Part shown: one piece after another, positions 45,416 through 57,310 of the stretch
Position numbering within the stretch: position 1 is the stretch's first letter
How the letters are laid out: each line of letters starts with the position of its first letter
Source: Stagonosporopsis chrysanthemi
Lineage: Eukaryota; Ascomycota; Dothideomycetes; Pleosporales; Didymellaceae
DNA length: 64,000 nt
Assembly: GCA_022560025.1 (NCBI GenBank)
Contig: JAFISE010000077.1
Coordinates: 84,041-148,040 of the forward strand
Direction of reading: 5' to 3'
Program-made: the position numbers and the translations under genes
Notes under the pieces: model-generated
Told to the model about the DNA's origin: nothing
Seen by the model: the letters and a program-made list of their open reading frames with translations, nothing else
Database searches by the model: none

Positions 45416-46845
45416 ATGGGCGTCACTGGACCTGTATCCCGGAAGTCCAAACGTGCGAATATACCTGCGCAGGAAGGGCATGACAAGAGGCGCAAGCAGC
45501 ATTCAAAGCCCTATTGCGCAGTACAGGATCTTTCAAAGGTGAAGGCGCAAAGAAAGAGCAAGATAGCACATCCTAAACCTCTCGGACCGGGCACGCGCCT
45601 AGGCACGCACCGCGACCTGCCCATCACCATCGACAGTGATGAGCACGAGGATGACGACGTTCCAGTCGCTAGCCTTGGGGCATTCGCAAGCGCTAGAGCA
45701 GAGTAAGAGCTTGCCACATTACCGAGGGTTCGAATATCTGCTAACGCTAACAGAGTCTACATTCTGCCAGACGTTTCTTCTGGTGCAAGCCTTTCAACAG
45801 AGTCTCCTTCCAGTCAACCCCGTGTCACCACCGCGAGATCCACTGGCGATAACACAACTCTAGAAATTCAGTCTCAGCCGTCACAACGGGGTCCCCGCCT
45901 AAATAGGTCGTCGTACGATGAGAGACTGGTGTCTATGTACGTACCTTTGACAGTGCTTATTAGACTCAACTCACAATCTCCAGAGAACCTTCAACACCCA
46001 GCATGCTAGAGGCTTACCCCATAAATCGAGGAACATCCCCATATCTCAGGCCCTCTATCCATATCAAGGGCCTCAAAAGTCGATCGCATCCACTGCCACT
46101 GCCATCCCCAACGCCTTCATTCGCCGATGATGCTATTGAAATGACTTTGGCGGACATAACTGACTACCAATTACGCCGAAAAACTGCACAGGTGATGGCT
46201 GTTGCGCCGAGTCTGCCAGTAGCCGACTTGTATCATCTTTTGGTAGAAAAGAACGGAAATTTTGACAAAGCGGCTCGAGATGTCACACGCGCGAGTGAAG
46301 CCCATCACAGCGCAGCCCCTTCATCAAACGCGATCTATCCAGCAAGAAGCACGACAATATCATCAACAGTCTTCGTCCAAACATGTGATGAATCAAAGGA
46401 TGAGCCCGAGATAAAGATAGACTTGGACGATCCAATGTTCACATGGGATGACGATGCGCCAGCAGCCTTGCCAACAGCGATCGGACAAAGAAGACATCAA
46501 GTTCGAAACAAGCGTAATGGGAATACAGCGAGGTCAAGGATGGGCTCTGGTGCGGTTGTTCCCAACGGCCTGGTTGACAGAGACAAAGAGCAAAAGAGCC
46601 ATGTGGTCAAGTCCTTGAAGCGTACTGGAGACATAAACCGCGGCATAAGGGCTACGAGCTACGATCGTGAGTTGATCGTGCCCGATGATGAGATTATTGA
46701 ACACTTGGACGACACGTATTCAGAATCTGACGGTGGTGCTACATATGACGTTGACATGACGGACGATGAAACAGACCTTTTAATAGATATGGAGCCAGAA
46801 TTTGCGTACAACTCAGACGTTCTATTGAGTCCCGGCTGGAGTTAA
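45416..46845 (+). CDS. Unrecognised acidic protein with a possible UBA/CUE-like segment
   Basis: Exons 45416-45702, 45754-45936 and 45984-46845 (introns 51 and 47 bp, first with CTAACGCTAAC) give 443 residues. The N-terminus is basic (RKSKRANIP, KRRKQHSK), likely nuclear localisation signals, followed by an acidic patch ITIDSDEHEDDD that resembles a SUMO-interacting motif. Around residues 205-250, ITDYQLRRKTAQVMAVAPSL followed by YHLLVEKNGNFDKAARDV resembles a three-helix UBA/CUE ubiquitin-binding fold. The C-terminus is strongly acidic (DVDMTDDETDLLIDMEPE). A nuclear role linked to ubiquitin or SUMO is an inference from these patterns only. Confidence 0.7.
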
Positions 46846-48275
46846 TGTTTAGGATCGAACGAACATCTGGTTTCCTGTAATCTCCGTTTTTGAGTCTAAG
46901 AGTTGCGCGCATTGGAGGCATGATAATTGAAAAGCGGTTTGCCAGGACAAGGAGTCTCTGCTAAATAATTTACAAACAGCTCTTGTCTGCACACTCATCC
47001 ATCCTCTCACTTAACGACAGATGATTTGCTTCATGCACTCTTTCAACTCCGCGCAAGATCATCTAACCTCTCATGCGATGTTTCTCGACCAGACACCCGA
47101 GACTCGAGCTCTCAAGCTGCATTGTATCCTATAACAGATCAAGTTTTGGATCGCGCTGTAAACAAATCCGAAGAAAAGAAAGTGGAGTACTAGTATTTAT
47201 CTGCAACAGCACCGCGTACAAGAAGCCTGTGGCCGCCGCAGTATAGATATTATGCAAGAACTTTTTAGACTATTGCGTCTGTAAGACAGCTACAGAATTC
47301 ACAGAAGTAGGGAAATTGCGAAGGTAAGAGGAGGTAATTTACCCTCCTTTCTTTCGAATTCCTTTAGCTTACCAATTTAGAAGGCCGTTATTAGGAAGCA
47401 TGCAAGCATAATATGCTTAACGTGTATCTACGTGATAGAGATTTCTAAGGTTTCAACGATAATTTTGTGGACAACTCTGTTTCATCTTTCTGTTATAATT
47501 ATTGCAAGACCTTCTAAATTTTTGCATTTGTGCACGCTAGTTTCTCTTCTACGCTTTGCTATCTAGATTAGTGTATAACATTAGTATGTCAGGACGAGCA
47601 TGCCTATGGAAGTTGTAATTTACATAATGTTTAAGTCGAATGATCAAGTTCTAGATTGCTGTATTTATAAACCTCTTTGCAAAACTATACATTACTGCAG
47701 ACTGCAGACTGCACGCCGGCAACGTTTATACAAACACTAAGTGGTCCTGCCTAGCAAGGTGCTTCTTACCATTATACTGCTTGATGTATCCCATAGGTAA
47801 ACTGTGCTAGATTGTCACCATACTTGGCGCAAAGTCAAAGATGAGCAATATTAGAGGAAGTCGAATGGGACTAACCCTGAGGTCTCCGGTGTTGAAGAAA
47901 GGTGTGGCTGTCATAGGTAAGATCGGCGTCATGGGGAGTGAATAGGTGATAGGATGAGGCTTTGAGTCGCGTAACGGTGGTAAGATTGGTATTTGTGTTG
48001 CGATATGGGGTCAAAGGGCGTTGTTCGGAAATGATATTTTGGGATTCTGCCTTATCGGAGAAACAATGAGATCGGAGGTCCCTGCAATGTCACTAAACCC
48101 CGTTTTATGGTAAGGGGAACCCAAGCAGATACCCTTGGCGGAGAAGCCCCAAAGAAGTCTTACGGTCATACAAAGCTCGATTCTCGTATAGATTTATGCC
48201 GACTCATGCTACTTGACATGAACAAGATCTACAGGTATGCTATACGGGAGGAAAGGTTCCAAGATCTCACATAAT
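46846..48275. other. 1.4-kb intergenic region, slightly AT-rich
   Basis: No supported gene, RNA or transposon. An ACTGCAGACTGCAGACTGCA short tandem lies near 47695. Convergent gene ends on both sides. Confidence 0.5.
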
Positions 48276-49376
48276 CTACATAGCTCTACCCATTTCAAGA
48301 CTACCAATTTGCACAAGACAAGCTTCAGAGGATGTTGGGGGATGCATGGCCAATCCCGAACGCTGGTATGCTCGGTCGAAGCCTAAAGGCACTTCCCCAA
48401 CACTTATAACCGTTGAGATTTCATTTTCGTCAACAGCAAAGTCTGCGCTCCTATCTTCAACGACAGTCTCCCTCGCTGTGGTAGCTTCCTTTGCTTTCAT
48501 TACTTGTAGTCGTCCTTTGTTCGCCAAAGTCTGCTGCACGGACCACCGCTGCATTCCAAGATCTCGGGCGCGTCGCATCTTTGCATTCAAAACTCCCTCT
48601 ATTGGCAAAGCCTCTGCATCACTAAGTTCTCTATCTTTCCGGCCGTGATGGAGATAGAATACAAGTGCGATAATGATACCTACGAAAGCAATTCCACCGA
48701 TGGTAATACCAGCTATAGCTGCGGGGGTAGGAGTCGAAGACGGATCCGAAGTGTTGTGTTGAGGTGTTGACACGCTCGATGTTGGCTCAGAGTTAGGTAG
48801 AGTAAGAGAGATAGAGGTGGACGAATGGACCGGCGAGGTGTAGAGATCAATGGCTGCTACTGTGATCTCTGGAAGAGAAGATCGGGTCTTCCAAGGCAGA
48901 TCTGGAGCATGCAGGTCCAAAGATGTACTTTGTTTCATTAGAGAGCAGTTTGGGACCTTAGCATCTGGCGTGTGGCCAGTAGTTGAAGTCATTGTAACGC
49001 GGATGTTCTTTATTGCGGATTGCGACGCCTGCGTCACTGAGACGCTATGGGACATTGATGATGTGCAATAGATGTGCGACACCCTGGAAGTAGAATCCTT
49101 TAGTGTTGTTACAGTACTGACCGCTAGAGATGGCACCGTTAGCCAGTTGAAGTCAGAGTGGTTGGCTGGAGCCATCATTATGTGATGCAATGAAACGTGG
49201 ATGAATTTGGGTGAGTCGGTCGTGGCGAGCCTGTGTGAGTTTTCAGCTACGAGAGCTTGATATAACAAGGTAGAAATTAACAAAGAACAGTGCAAAGGGA
49301 TATGCGCCCACAACGTGACTCTAAGAGCAAGCTTAGTGTCATCGCACAATTCCTTCATAATGTTGTACAGTGCCAT
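48276..49376 (-). CDS. Single-pass membrane protein, Ser/Thr-rich ectodomain (hypothetical)
   Basis: The minus-strand frame from an ATG at 49376 encodes about 366 residues. A hydrophobic N-terminal segment (WAHIPLHCSLLISTLLYQ) may be a signal. A Ser/Thr-rich region of about 170 residues (likely O-mannosylated) follows, then one clear transmembrane helix (AIAGITIGGIAFVGIIIALV) and a charged cytoplasmic tail of about 130 residues. This architecture is common for fungal wall-stress sensor-like or uncharacterised surface proteins; no Cys-rich WSC domain is visible. The open frame extends further upstream without an ATG, so the start is uncertain and an upstream exon is possible. Confidence 0.65.
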   Translation of the reverse strand: MALYNIMKELCDDTKLALRVTLWAHIPLHCSLLISTLLYQALVAENSHRLATTDSPKFIHVSLHHIMMAPANHSDFNWLTVPSLAVSTVTTLKDSTSRVSHIYCTSSMSHSVSVTQASQSAIKNIRVTMTSTTGHTPDAKVPNCSLMKQSTSLDLHAPDLPWKTRSSLPEITVAAIDLYTSPVHSSTSISLTLPNSEPTSSVSTPQHNTSDPSSTPTPAAIAGITIGGIAFVGIIIALVFYLHHGRKDRELSDAEALPIEGVLNAKMRRARDLGMQRWSVQQTLANKGRLQVMKAKEATTARETVVEDRSADFAVDENEISTVISVGEVPLGFDRAYQRSGLAMHPPTSSEACLVQIGSLEMGRAM

Positions 49377-49846
49377 GCAAGTTTCCGTAAACTTCCGCCC
49401 TGATCGTGGAATTTTTGTGTACACAGCGTAACGCTGAGAGATCAGTAGCTCTGTATGTAGCAACAGTCTAGGTGTGCATCGTACAGATCATTTTGTATAC
49501 CTTCACGTCAATCACACTGGGAGTCAGTAGTGAATCAAGTGTTGTTTCTGTCCGTACGCTAATTAGAAGGAGTTCAACTTTCATCCATCAATCGCTGACA
49601 CGTCACTTCTTTGGTATCTTCTCATCCAACATTCCAAAATTCCGTGGCAGAAAGGATGAGTTTCTCCTGCTTGCATTCTATGTTGAATTCATTGGCTTGA
49701 TCAACTAGCCATACCTCATCCCGTTCTAATTCAATCTTCACACTTTAAAAACCCCGCGCCAACTCTGGATCGGCATCGGGGCGACGAGGGATCGCATGAC
49801 AGGTCGGCCAAGGGCGCTGAGGCATTGGCATTGGCATAGACCGCGA

Positions 49847-50421
49847 CTATGGCAGTAGCTCAACAGAGACAGAACGAGCGTCGTAGCGACGTCCAGCGCC
49901 AGTTAGTGGTAGATCAGAGCCGGATGGGCCAGATTGTGCCTTCTCTGCATCTTTATCGCGTCCAGTGCAGCGGCCGAAACATGCGAACGGATGCCGGCCA
50001 TTGCGGTGTGCAATGAACGCCCAAAACTGCAATGGCTAATACCACTATGCCCAAGACAATGAACACGGCCAACATTGCGCCGATACCAAAATTGTCGGCT
50101 GGGACAGTGTTGTTCTCACCAGCTTGTACAGTAGGCGTTGCGCTTGCAGTTGGTGCGCCATCATGAGTGCTCCATGACACAGCAGTAGAAGGCTGTGTGA
50201 TAGGCTGGACATTTTTTTAGCTGTGTAGGTGTTAAGGTGGGAGCACTTGCTATCGGCTCCTTGCTCCGAATCTGACATGGCGCCAGCGTCAATTCTGGTG
50301 TGACTACCTGCACTGATCTAGGTAAACTGTATTCAGTCTTGGATGGTACGATTGGCAAAGCCAGAGTCACGATCAAGCTGCCCGCAGCACAGAAGCAGGC
50401 GAAAATGTTGGTGAAGCGCAT
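49847..50421 (-). CDS. Putative single-pass membrane protein in three overlapping frames
   Basis: At 50421 on the minus strand a signal peptide (MRFTNIFACFCAAGSLIVTLA) opens a frame. A second frame supplies a Ser/Thr-rich stretch and a transmembrane helix (GAMLAVFIVLGIVVLAIAVL, about 50090-50030). A third gives a basic tail (RNGRHPFACFGR) to 49847. The first join could be an intron 50307-50193 (GTAGTC to ACACAG, 115 bp, frame-restoring) or a one-base slip in the A7 run at 50212-50218. The second join has no convincing intron. Either the structure is complex or the gene is decaying. Confidence 0.4.
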
Positions 50422-51471
50422 GTTTGTTGATGTGTAGAGTGACTGGAATCAATTCATGCAAGGGAGATCGGCATTTAGTAAGAATTTGAACATGGCTTTG
50501 TGAGCGAAGAGTACGATTGGGGCAGCGTTGCTCATTCATGATATTGTGCCCCAAGTCTGCACCATGTCACTGAGTCTTCACTTAGTTCTCAGGCGTATAT
50601 ATCTCTCGCAAAGTCTCACTTGAGACCTCCAATATCACATACTTAAAACTTTCCGTGATAGATCTGAACTTATTCGCCCTGCCAACTATCGGATTTTCAC
50701 TCGATAGAATAGTGAATTGTCCACAGAAGCAAGTGATGTGCCGATTTCAACCATTCCATGCATGGAGATGTCTCTCTACCATTTCAATCTTCACCGTGGA
50801 GCTTATCAAAGCAATAATTTAGCTCGTTCCTTGTAATTAGGGTGTGGTAGAATCCATACTAATTGATGTTTATGATGGAGACAGTGATTGTTTGACCGGT
50901 TCTGTCCATTCACAAGAGATTAGTCTCGAAAACCTAACGGATGAAGAAGGTTCGACACAAGACCACGACAATGTAGTCGATACCACAGGTGAGGACTTTT
51001 GTATGCGTGACCACATCGAGAAGTGTATCGACTATACTTTCATGTGCTTGACCAATGCGCCTAAGTGCACAATCGTCGACTTAAAGAATTCCTCGACGTG
51101 TGCAGGGAGCCGCCCTTCGCAAGCTTGTCAGAGATTTCGAGAGGCCGCACTGCCTGGCCTTGCGCAGCTGGCTTATGCGACGAAGCTAGAGGAAGTATAT
51201 ACCATATGCCGACCCTCATCCCTTGCAGCAATTAGCTTTGGTAAGTATTGGTGAATAGGTATCACCCCGGCAGATACCTATTCGTGCCGGACCCCTCACT
51301 GATAACAGTCAGGTTCGGCGAGATGGGGGTGACTTGAAGCGAAAGACGGAATGTCACAAGAAGGCGTCAAGGAACAAGAAGATTCGGCTCAATACTGGTT
51401 TGGTAGACAGAAGAAGGTGTGTGACGACATGAGCAAGGTCTGAAGATGTGGGACCCCGCTGGCGTTGTGTG
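50422..51471. other. Intergenic region with one unconvincing ORF
   Basis: About 1 kb. A plus-strand frame at 50844-51254 (about 136 codons, no ATG at its beginning) contains several Cys residues and an acidic start; it may be a gene fragment but matches no family I recognise. Confidence 0.35.
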
Positions 51472-51774
51472 TTAGCCGTTGTTGATACACGATGGATCTA
51501 GAGCCTTGGTGTTCCTCAATTTCTTTCGCGTTATAATGGTGTGGGAATGTGCGGACCCCTCGAGGATGGGGACAGCTCCGCCGCACTGAGGCTCTACGTC
51601 TAAAGCACATAGCTGGCCACGGTCAAACTCCACATTACCGAGGTCCCTTGAGCCCGAGATGATGCTGGCGGTCGGAAGAAATATAATCGACCCAACCCGC
51701 ATAGGGATATTCAAAGTCTGCCCAAGAGCAAGACCTGAGACCGCTGCGCCAACGAAGCTGTAATTGGCCCTCAT
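51472..51774 (-). pseudogene. Remnant of a PL3-family pectate lyase gene
   Basis: A minus-strand 100-codon frame: a short signal-like start (MRANYSFVGAAVSGLALG), then QTLNIPMRVGSIIFLP, ISGSRDLGNVEFDRGQLC and GGAVPILEGSAHSHTIIT. These line up with the N-terminal third of family 3 pectate lyases (QTL-IP-R-GS, ISGS-DFG, YDRG..C, AVFILE.GA...NVII). The key downstream blocks (GIHC, DVCEDA and catalytic basic residues) are missing and the frame ends in a stop. Functional PL3 enzymes are about 230-250 residues, so this is a truncated relic. Secreted pectate lyases cleave plant polygalacturonate. Confidence 0.6.
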
Positions 51775-53640
51775 ATCTGTCCTTTAGAAGATAAAGTACG
51801 GAATTTGTTGGCTTACGACGAACGTGAATCAACTGTCAAGTGGAACGAGGGTGATCCGGGGGTGAAGAATACAAAACCCAAGGATCTTGGTTCCTTAAGT
51901 AGCTTGGATGACCAGCAGACTGGGTCAACCGCGTGATCGTGCGCAGTTCTACTCGTAGCATAGCTCCCGAGTTCTGCCCATTTGCCCATATCAACGGCCC
52001 ATGCGAGTGGTTTTGCAGGTCGCTGTAAGCTTGCGGACGGTCAATAAATTGGTTAGTGAAGATCTTTCATCAACAGAAGGAAGAGAATGGATATGTCCAA
52101 TCTGGTTCGGCCTTCAGGTGGAGGCAATGAGCCACACGCAAGATTATTTGTCGCATGGGTGAGCCAACTAAAGTTTAAACTCTGCCGTTTGAAAATCTGC
52201 TGGAGGTGAAGGTGTATGGTCTGGAAAGCCCTGACTGGAGCGTCTTCTAGTGTGGTTGTATGTGTGTATTGCTCAGACGACAAGAGCCACTGCAGGAGTG
52301 TCATTTTGATCGCAAAATCGACGCAATCAAACAAAGGATATGTAGAAAGCATGGTCGATAATTGTTGAGCTTACTGGCTACGTCACTCGACGATGTGCCG
52401 ACGACTCAAAGGAGACGCGGGGCGCTCACCGTGGCCCGTGAGCTGGACGAGATCGTGGAATGCGGCTGCATCATAGATAGTGGTCAACAATTCTGTGAAC
52501 ATCTCCCTTCGAAGGCCAATGAAATCCTTGCTACAAATGACTCCACGTCGATCATGATTGGTACGCAGCACTGAAGTCAGTTTTGGACAGTTGTGATGTG
52601 ATGTACAATCGTGTCGATATGCCAATGACGTGTAGCGGAGAGCCCGAGGGGCGCCAGGATCGAGCTGCATACAGTATGCATAAGGTCCAGTTTTCTGGCT
52701 TCCATAGCGGTTGTACGAATGGAGAACAGCCCGCCTGCGACAAGCGTAAACCCGGCGGGGTATCGACCCAGTCTTCGTCTGTTTCTGGCTAGCGTTACCG
52801 ACTCCGCTTACCTTTCTGGACTGTCCATCATCTCTCCATCCTGCATCATGCACGTTGTGCAGTAGCCAGCACCACCGTCTCGACTCCCCTCGAGATTCGG
52901 GAATCAGATGCATTGCCACGAGGTAGCCGGCTCCTCCTCCCTTCACAGGCTTCTGTTTGCACACTTTACTATTCATATTTCACATCATAGTATTTAGCCC
53001 GATGTGCCTAAAAGCGGGCTACGGCACGCGTCGTCCCATACCCAGCGGGTGGGTCTCGCATCGGAGATAGTAAGCGAGGTCGAGCGATCCGGTCCTGCCG
53101 AAGCGCATCGCTTCTCCACTTACCTGCAGGATCTCATCGCCGACGTGCCAGCTCCACGTCTACTTAGTGTCAGACCAACCGTGAACGAATCGCGTCCGAG
53201 GCTGAGCATGATCAGTCTCAGCTCCGCAGATGATTGTCTCGATCGAGGATAGCTTACAGATGTGTGCGGTCGTTCCTTGGGGACGATTCGTCACTTCCTG
53301 CATGGTGGTCCAGACTACAGGCTTGGTTGAGCGCCCTGCTTCGAGGATCTTGACTGTTGTCAGTAGAGTTTGTGTTTGTAGCGCAGTGATTTGCATCAGC
53401 CATGCACCCTCAAGCTGGCGAGGTAAAGACCATGACGATCTGCAAGCAGCTGAGCGGCTCGCTGCCTCTCTGTAAATGCCTATATAAATGCGTTCTGCGA
53501 ACGCGTCACTGAAATGAAGACATCTGGATCTCAACCTGAAGTTCCATATACAGTCGAAACACGTCTCGCAAAATCTCTCTTGCAGAATCTTTGCCTGTCC
53601 TCCTTGACCGCTGTACAAAGCAGTTTACGCATCTATAAAA
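51775..53640. other. 1.9-kb gene-poor region
   Basis: Contains a 197-codon minus-strand frame (52383-52976) that is rich in Arg, Cys and His without motifs and is judged spurious. No RNA gene or mobile element recognised. Confidence 0.45.
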
Positions 53641-55652
53641 ATGTCTGCTGTTCAGGATATGTTGGCGCCTTTGCCAGATATCACACCTGAAAAGCTTACT
53701 ATCTTGAAGCTCAAGCATAGCACGCTCAATCGGGACGTATTCTCGGAGCCATCGTCCCCTACACATGAGCATCGTGGCTTGGACTTTGGCAACCACTCAA
53801 ACAACATGAGCTCAGTACTCACGCGGCGAACTAGCAGCCGCGCAGCCAGTGGAGCCCGCAGACGCAGCTCCTTTTTGCACTCCCATCGAAGCGAAATGTC
53901 GAGAGAGCTTACAACTCAGGTACGTATTAGCTTCCAATTTTGCCACAAACCGTCACTTAAATCTATGTCTAGGCCGAGGGCAAGTTCTTTGCGTTGATGG
54001 ATCTCATGTCCACTGCTTCAAGAGAAGCTTCTTCTCTGAAAGAGTCTTGGTCTCGTATCGTCTCTGAACGTGAGTCACTCTTCAGGGAGAAGGAAGAGCT
54101 TCTTGCCCGAGTCGATGAAGTGACAGAGACGCTTGAACGTACTCAAAGCGAACATCATCACCATGGAAACGAACACGGGGAGCGAAAGAAGCACATTGAG
54201 AAACTGCTGCTTGAGCTCTCTGTTGCCGTCACCACGATCCAGGAACACAAGAAGAAGATCGCCGAACGAGAGCACGAACTTGAGCGCACTCGCACTCAAC
54301 TACGGGAACTACAAACCACATCAACTTCGTCTCGTAGTGAGCATGAAAGACTCAAGTCAGAGCTCCAGGCCGTCTACATCAAGCTCAAGGCTGTAGAAGA
54401 CGATCGAGACCACGCCAAAGACGATGCTCACAAGCATCATAGTGATTTTCGTAACTTACTTCGTGAGCACACAGATCTGAAGAGCAGATTTGATGAATCT
54501 CACAGCAAGTTCGAGCAGTCGCGCAAGGACGCCCTTGGTCTCACCGACCGCATCAAAGTATTCGAAATGGAGCGCGACGAACATCTTCATGAGAAAGACC
54601 GTTTGCAGGAAGATTTGAAGCGAGCAAAGAACAGGGGGGAAGAATCCTCCCGCGAGCTGTATGAGCTTACTGAGCGCCATGAACGAACTCAACGCGACCT
54701 CACCAAGCTCAGAGAGTCCGTCCGTATTGCAGAAGAAGAGCGGGATGAATACGCCATCACCATCGAGAACCTACGTCGCGAGATCAAAGCAAAGGCCACG
54801 GGTTGGGAAGAAGCCGACGAACGCTGTGCTGATGTCACCCTAAAGTACGAACACCTCAAGCGTGAAGTCATTTCTGTGAAGGAAAAACTACGAGAGACTG
54901 AGGCCCGGGAGATTGACGTCAAGGAGTCTCTTGACAGATCTCGCGAGGAGCATCGCTTGACTATCATCGAGCGCGATCAGCTCAAGGAAGACCTGCATGA
55001 TCAGCGCAACAAAGATGCCGAACGCCACCGCCAGGTTAATGTTTTAGAGGAGTCTGTTCGTCGCGCAGAAAAGACTGTGTCCGATCTCAGGGCTGAAATT
55101 CAAACCCTCACTGAGCGCAACAGAGTCCTGATGCGCGAGGGCGACGAAGGCCGCACCAAGCATGACCACTTGCATAACGAATTGAACGAGCACAGAGAGA
55201 AGCTTCTAATATTTCAAGCAGAGATACGTACATTAACCGAAGCACGTGATCGTCACCGCAAGGAGCTTGATGACTGGAGGCACAAGTATGAGGAAACGGT
55301 AGAGACCATCACTGAGTCTCATGACGATAGTGCGGAATTGGAGTTCGAGATTGAAAGCTTGCGCACCCTCCTGCGCGAGGCGCGCGAGCAGAAAGAACGC
55401 GCAATATCTGCAAGGTACACCGCTGACCGCGAAAGAGACGAGTATATCGCGAAATACGAAGAGAAGTGCAGGGAGATGGAGCGTTTCGAGGAGAACGCAT
55501 CTGCTCACTATCACGCACACAGCAAGTCAGAGGGAGGAGCCAGGTCTTACACTCGCACGGTTTCCAGCGGCACGACGCTTCATCACGACAAGCATGGTCA
55601 TGGATCCGATGGACACAACCACAGCCATGGAGGCGGTATGTTCAGCCCCTAG
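53641..55652 (+). CDS. Long coiled-coil protein
   Basis: Exons 53641-53919 and 53973-55652 (53-bp intron) give 652 residues. The N-terminal 90 residues are Ser/Arg-rich with SSVLTRRTSSRAASGARRRS. From about residue 95 to 600 the sequence is almost continuous heptad-like helix rich in Glu, Arg, Lys and His. The last 45 residues are His/Gly-rich (HDKHGHGSDGHNHSHGGG), a possible metal-binding tail. The layout is like structural or tethering coiled-coil proteins, but no named family is recognised and no membrane segment is present. Confidence 0.82.
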
Positions 55653-55905
55653 GCTATCATCTGCGGCTTGTGCTTACGTGGTAACACAGCGTAGTGTTTG
55701 CCCGTCGTAGGCCAAGACTGTCGTTTTTTCGCACACTCTCATGTCACACCCTCGGTTGAGATGTTGATCAAATTCATACGAATGACATTTACGGGCTATT
55801 TGATCACTGCAGCTGATATCAGGATGTAACACTTTGGCATGTTCTTCTGCCCTTCACTCTGAATGTTCATACAGTCCGCTTCCTTCTTAATCTTACAGTT
55901 GGCCT

Positions 55906-57310
55906 TTAATAACTAGGCGGTGGCTGCGGTGTTCTACCGAAAGCAATGGCCTGTATTTGCTTTGCATAATACATCTGTTTGTGTTAGATCCAGCTTGTTT
56001 GGTGATTAACAAAAAACACTTACTGTATCTGCTCCGGCGCCTATGAATTTGATAGGAATCATGCGCAGCAGCCAGGGTAGTCTTACAGTGCTTAGCTTCT
56101 GTACAACAGCCGCTTCTTCTGACACTTTCTCATTCAGCAAAACCTCGTTTGGCAAATGGGGCCAGATCGCAGCTGGTCGCCCGATTCCAATCAGATCGCA
56201 AGCCCCACTTTGCAACGCTGCCACCATGCCTTTCCTTGAGCGAAAGCCACCAGTAACCATCAGAATCACGTTAGGGTAGCGTTCTCGAACTGCGCTCGCA
56301 TAGTCCAGGAAGAAAGCCTCACGCTTCTCTGATCGTGTATTTGCGTCTCCGGATGCCATACGAGGCTTCTCGTAACTGCCGCCGCTGATTTCCAGGAAGT
56401 CAATCTGTTCAGCTGCAATGAGCCCAACCTGCTCCAGGCTTTCCTCTAGACTCTCGTTACCGCCGACATCGGCACTGTTGATCTTGATACCAACACAGAA
56501 TGAAGCGGGCACCACCTTGCGAACAGCACGAATGACTTCGATCACTATACGAGTTCTCTTTGCAGGTGTGCCTCCATAGTTGTCAGTGCGCAGATTTGTC
56601 TTTTCTGTGAGGAAAGTCGACAATAGGTAGCCGTGGGCTCCATGCAACTCGATGCCTTTGAAACCAGCTTCATAGACCAACCTTGCAGCATAGGCAAACT
56701 GGTCGATAACCTCATTTATATCCTCTACTGTCATCTCTTTTGGTGTGCCGAAAGCTACTTTCTGCAGCGCTCTTTCAAGCAGACCGTCACCGATATTCAG
56801 AGGTACTGGAGAGGGGGCAATTGTCGGTTCAAAGAACCCTCGATCGCCAGCCTTGGGTGGACTTTGCCGCCCTGGATGCACCAGCTGCACTATTGTAGGT
56901 GTGCCTTCCTTTTGGGATGTAGCTGCCCAACGCCTCCATATCTCGCGTGTAGCTTCCGACATAGAGGGCTTAGCAACAACTGAGTTGAAGGACCCGCGAT
57001 ATTTGCTAGAAACTTCGACGTTGCCTCGCTCGACATCAGCAGGAGCGTCAAACTCTTTGTAGTGTATGCAACTCACCCGTGAGAACGGAACCCCAACCCC
57101 CCGAGGCCCATTTGGCGTAGGCTGATATGTGCTCGTCACCAGGATCCGCATTATCTGACATGTCTTCTGCCATTGCAGCCTGCATACAAATGTCAGGGTG
57201 TACTGTGAATGGGTTAAGAGAGTAAGACTCGACCATACCTTCACGAGACGATTGGGAAAGACCACGCCCGAGGGCGTGGTGATAGGGCTATTCAACAAGA
57301 AAGCCATCAT
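55906..57310 (-). CDS. OYE-family NADH:flavin oxidoreductase
   Basis: Four minus-strand exons: 57310-57239, 57179-57077, 57024-56024 and 55974-55906, giving 414 residues; introns are 59, 52 and 49 bp. It is a TIM-barrel FMN enzyme of the old yellow enzyme family that reduces activated C=C bonds. Visible motifs are SPITTPSGVVFPNRLVK (N-terminal FMN-binding region), QLVHPGRQSP, GFKGIELHGAHGYLLSTFL, NLRTDNYGG and the phosphate-binding GACDLIGIGRPA. The last exon encodes MYYAKQIQAIAFGR. Without splicing, the frame would end in a wrong C-terminus. The substrate is unknown. Confidence 0.88.

Noticed and set aside
52383..52976. 197-codon minus-strand ORF
   Set aside because: Rich in Arg, Cys and His without domains or splice context; overlapping frames on both strands are similar in quality.
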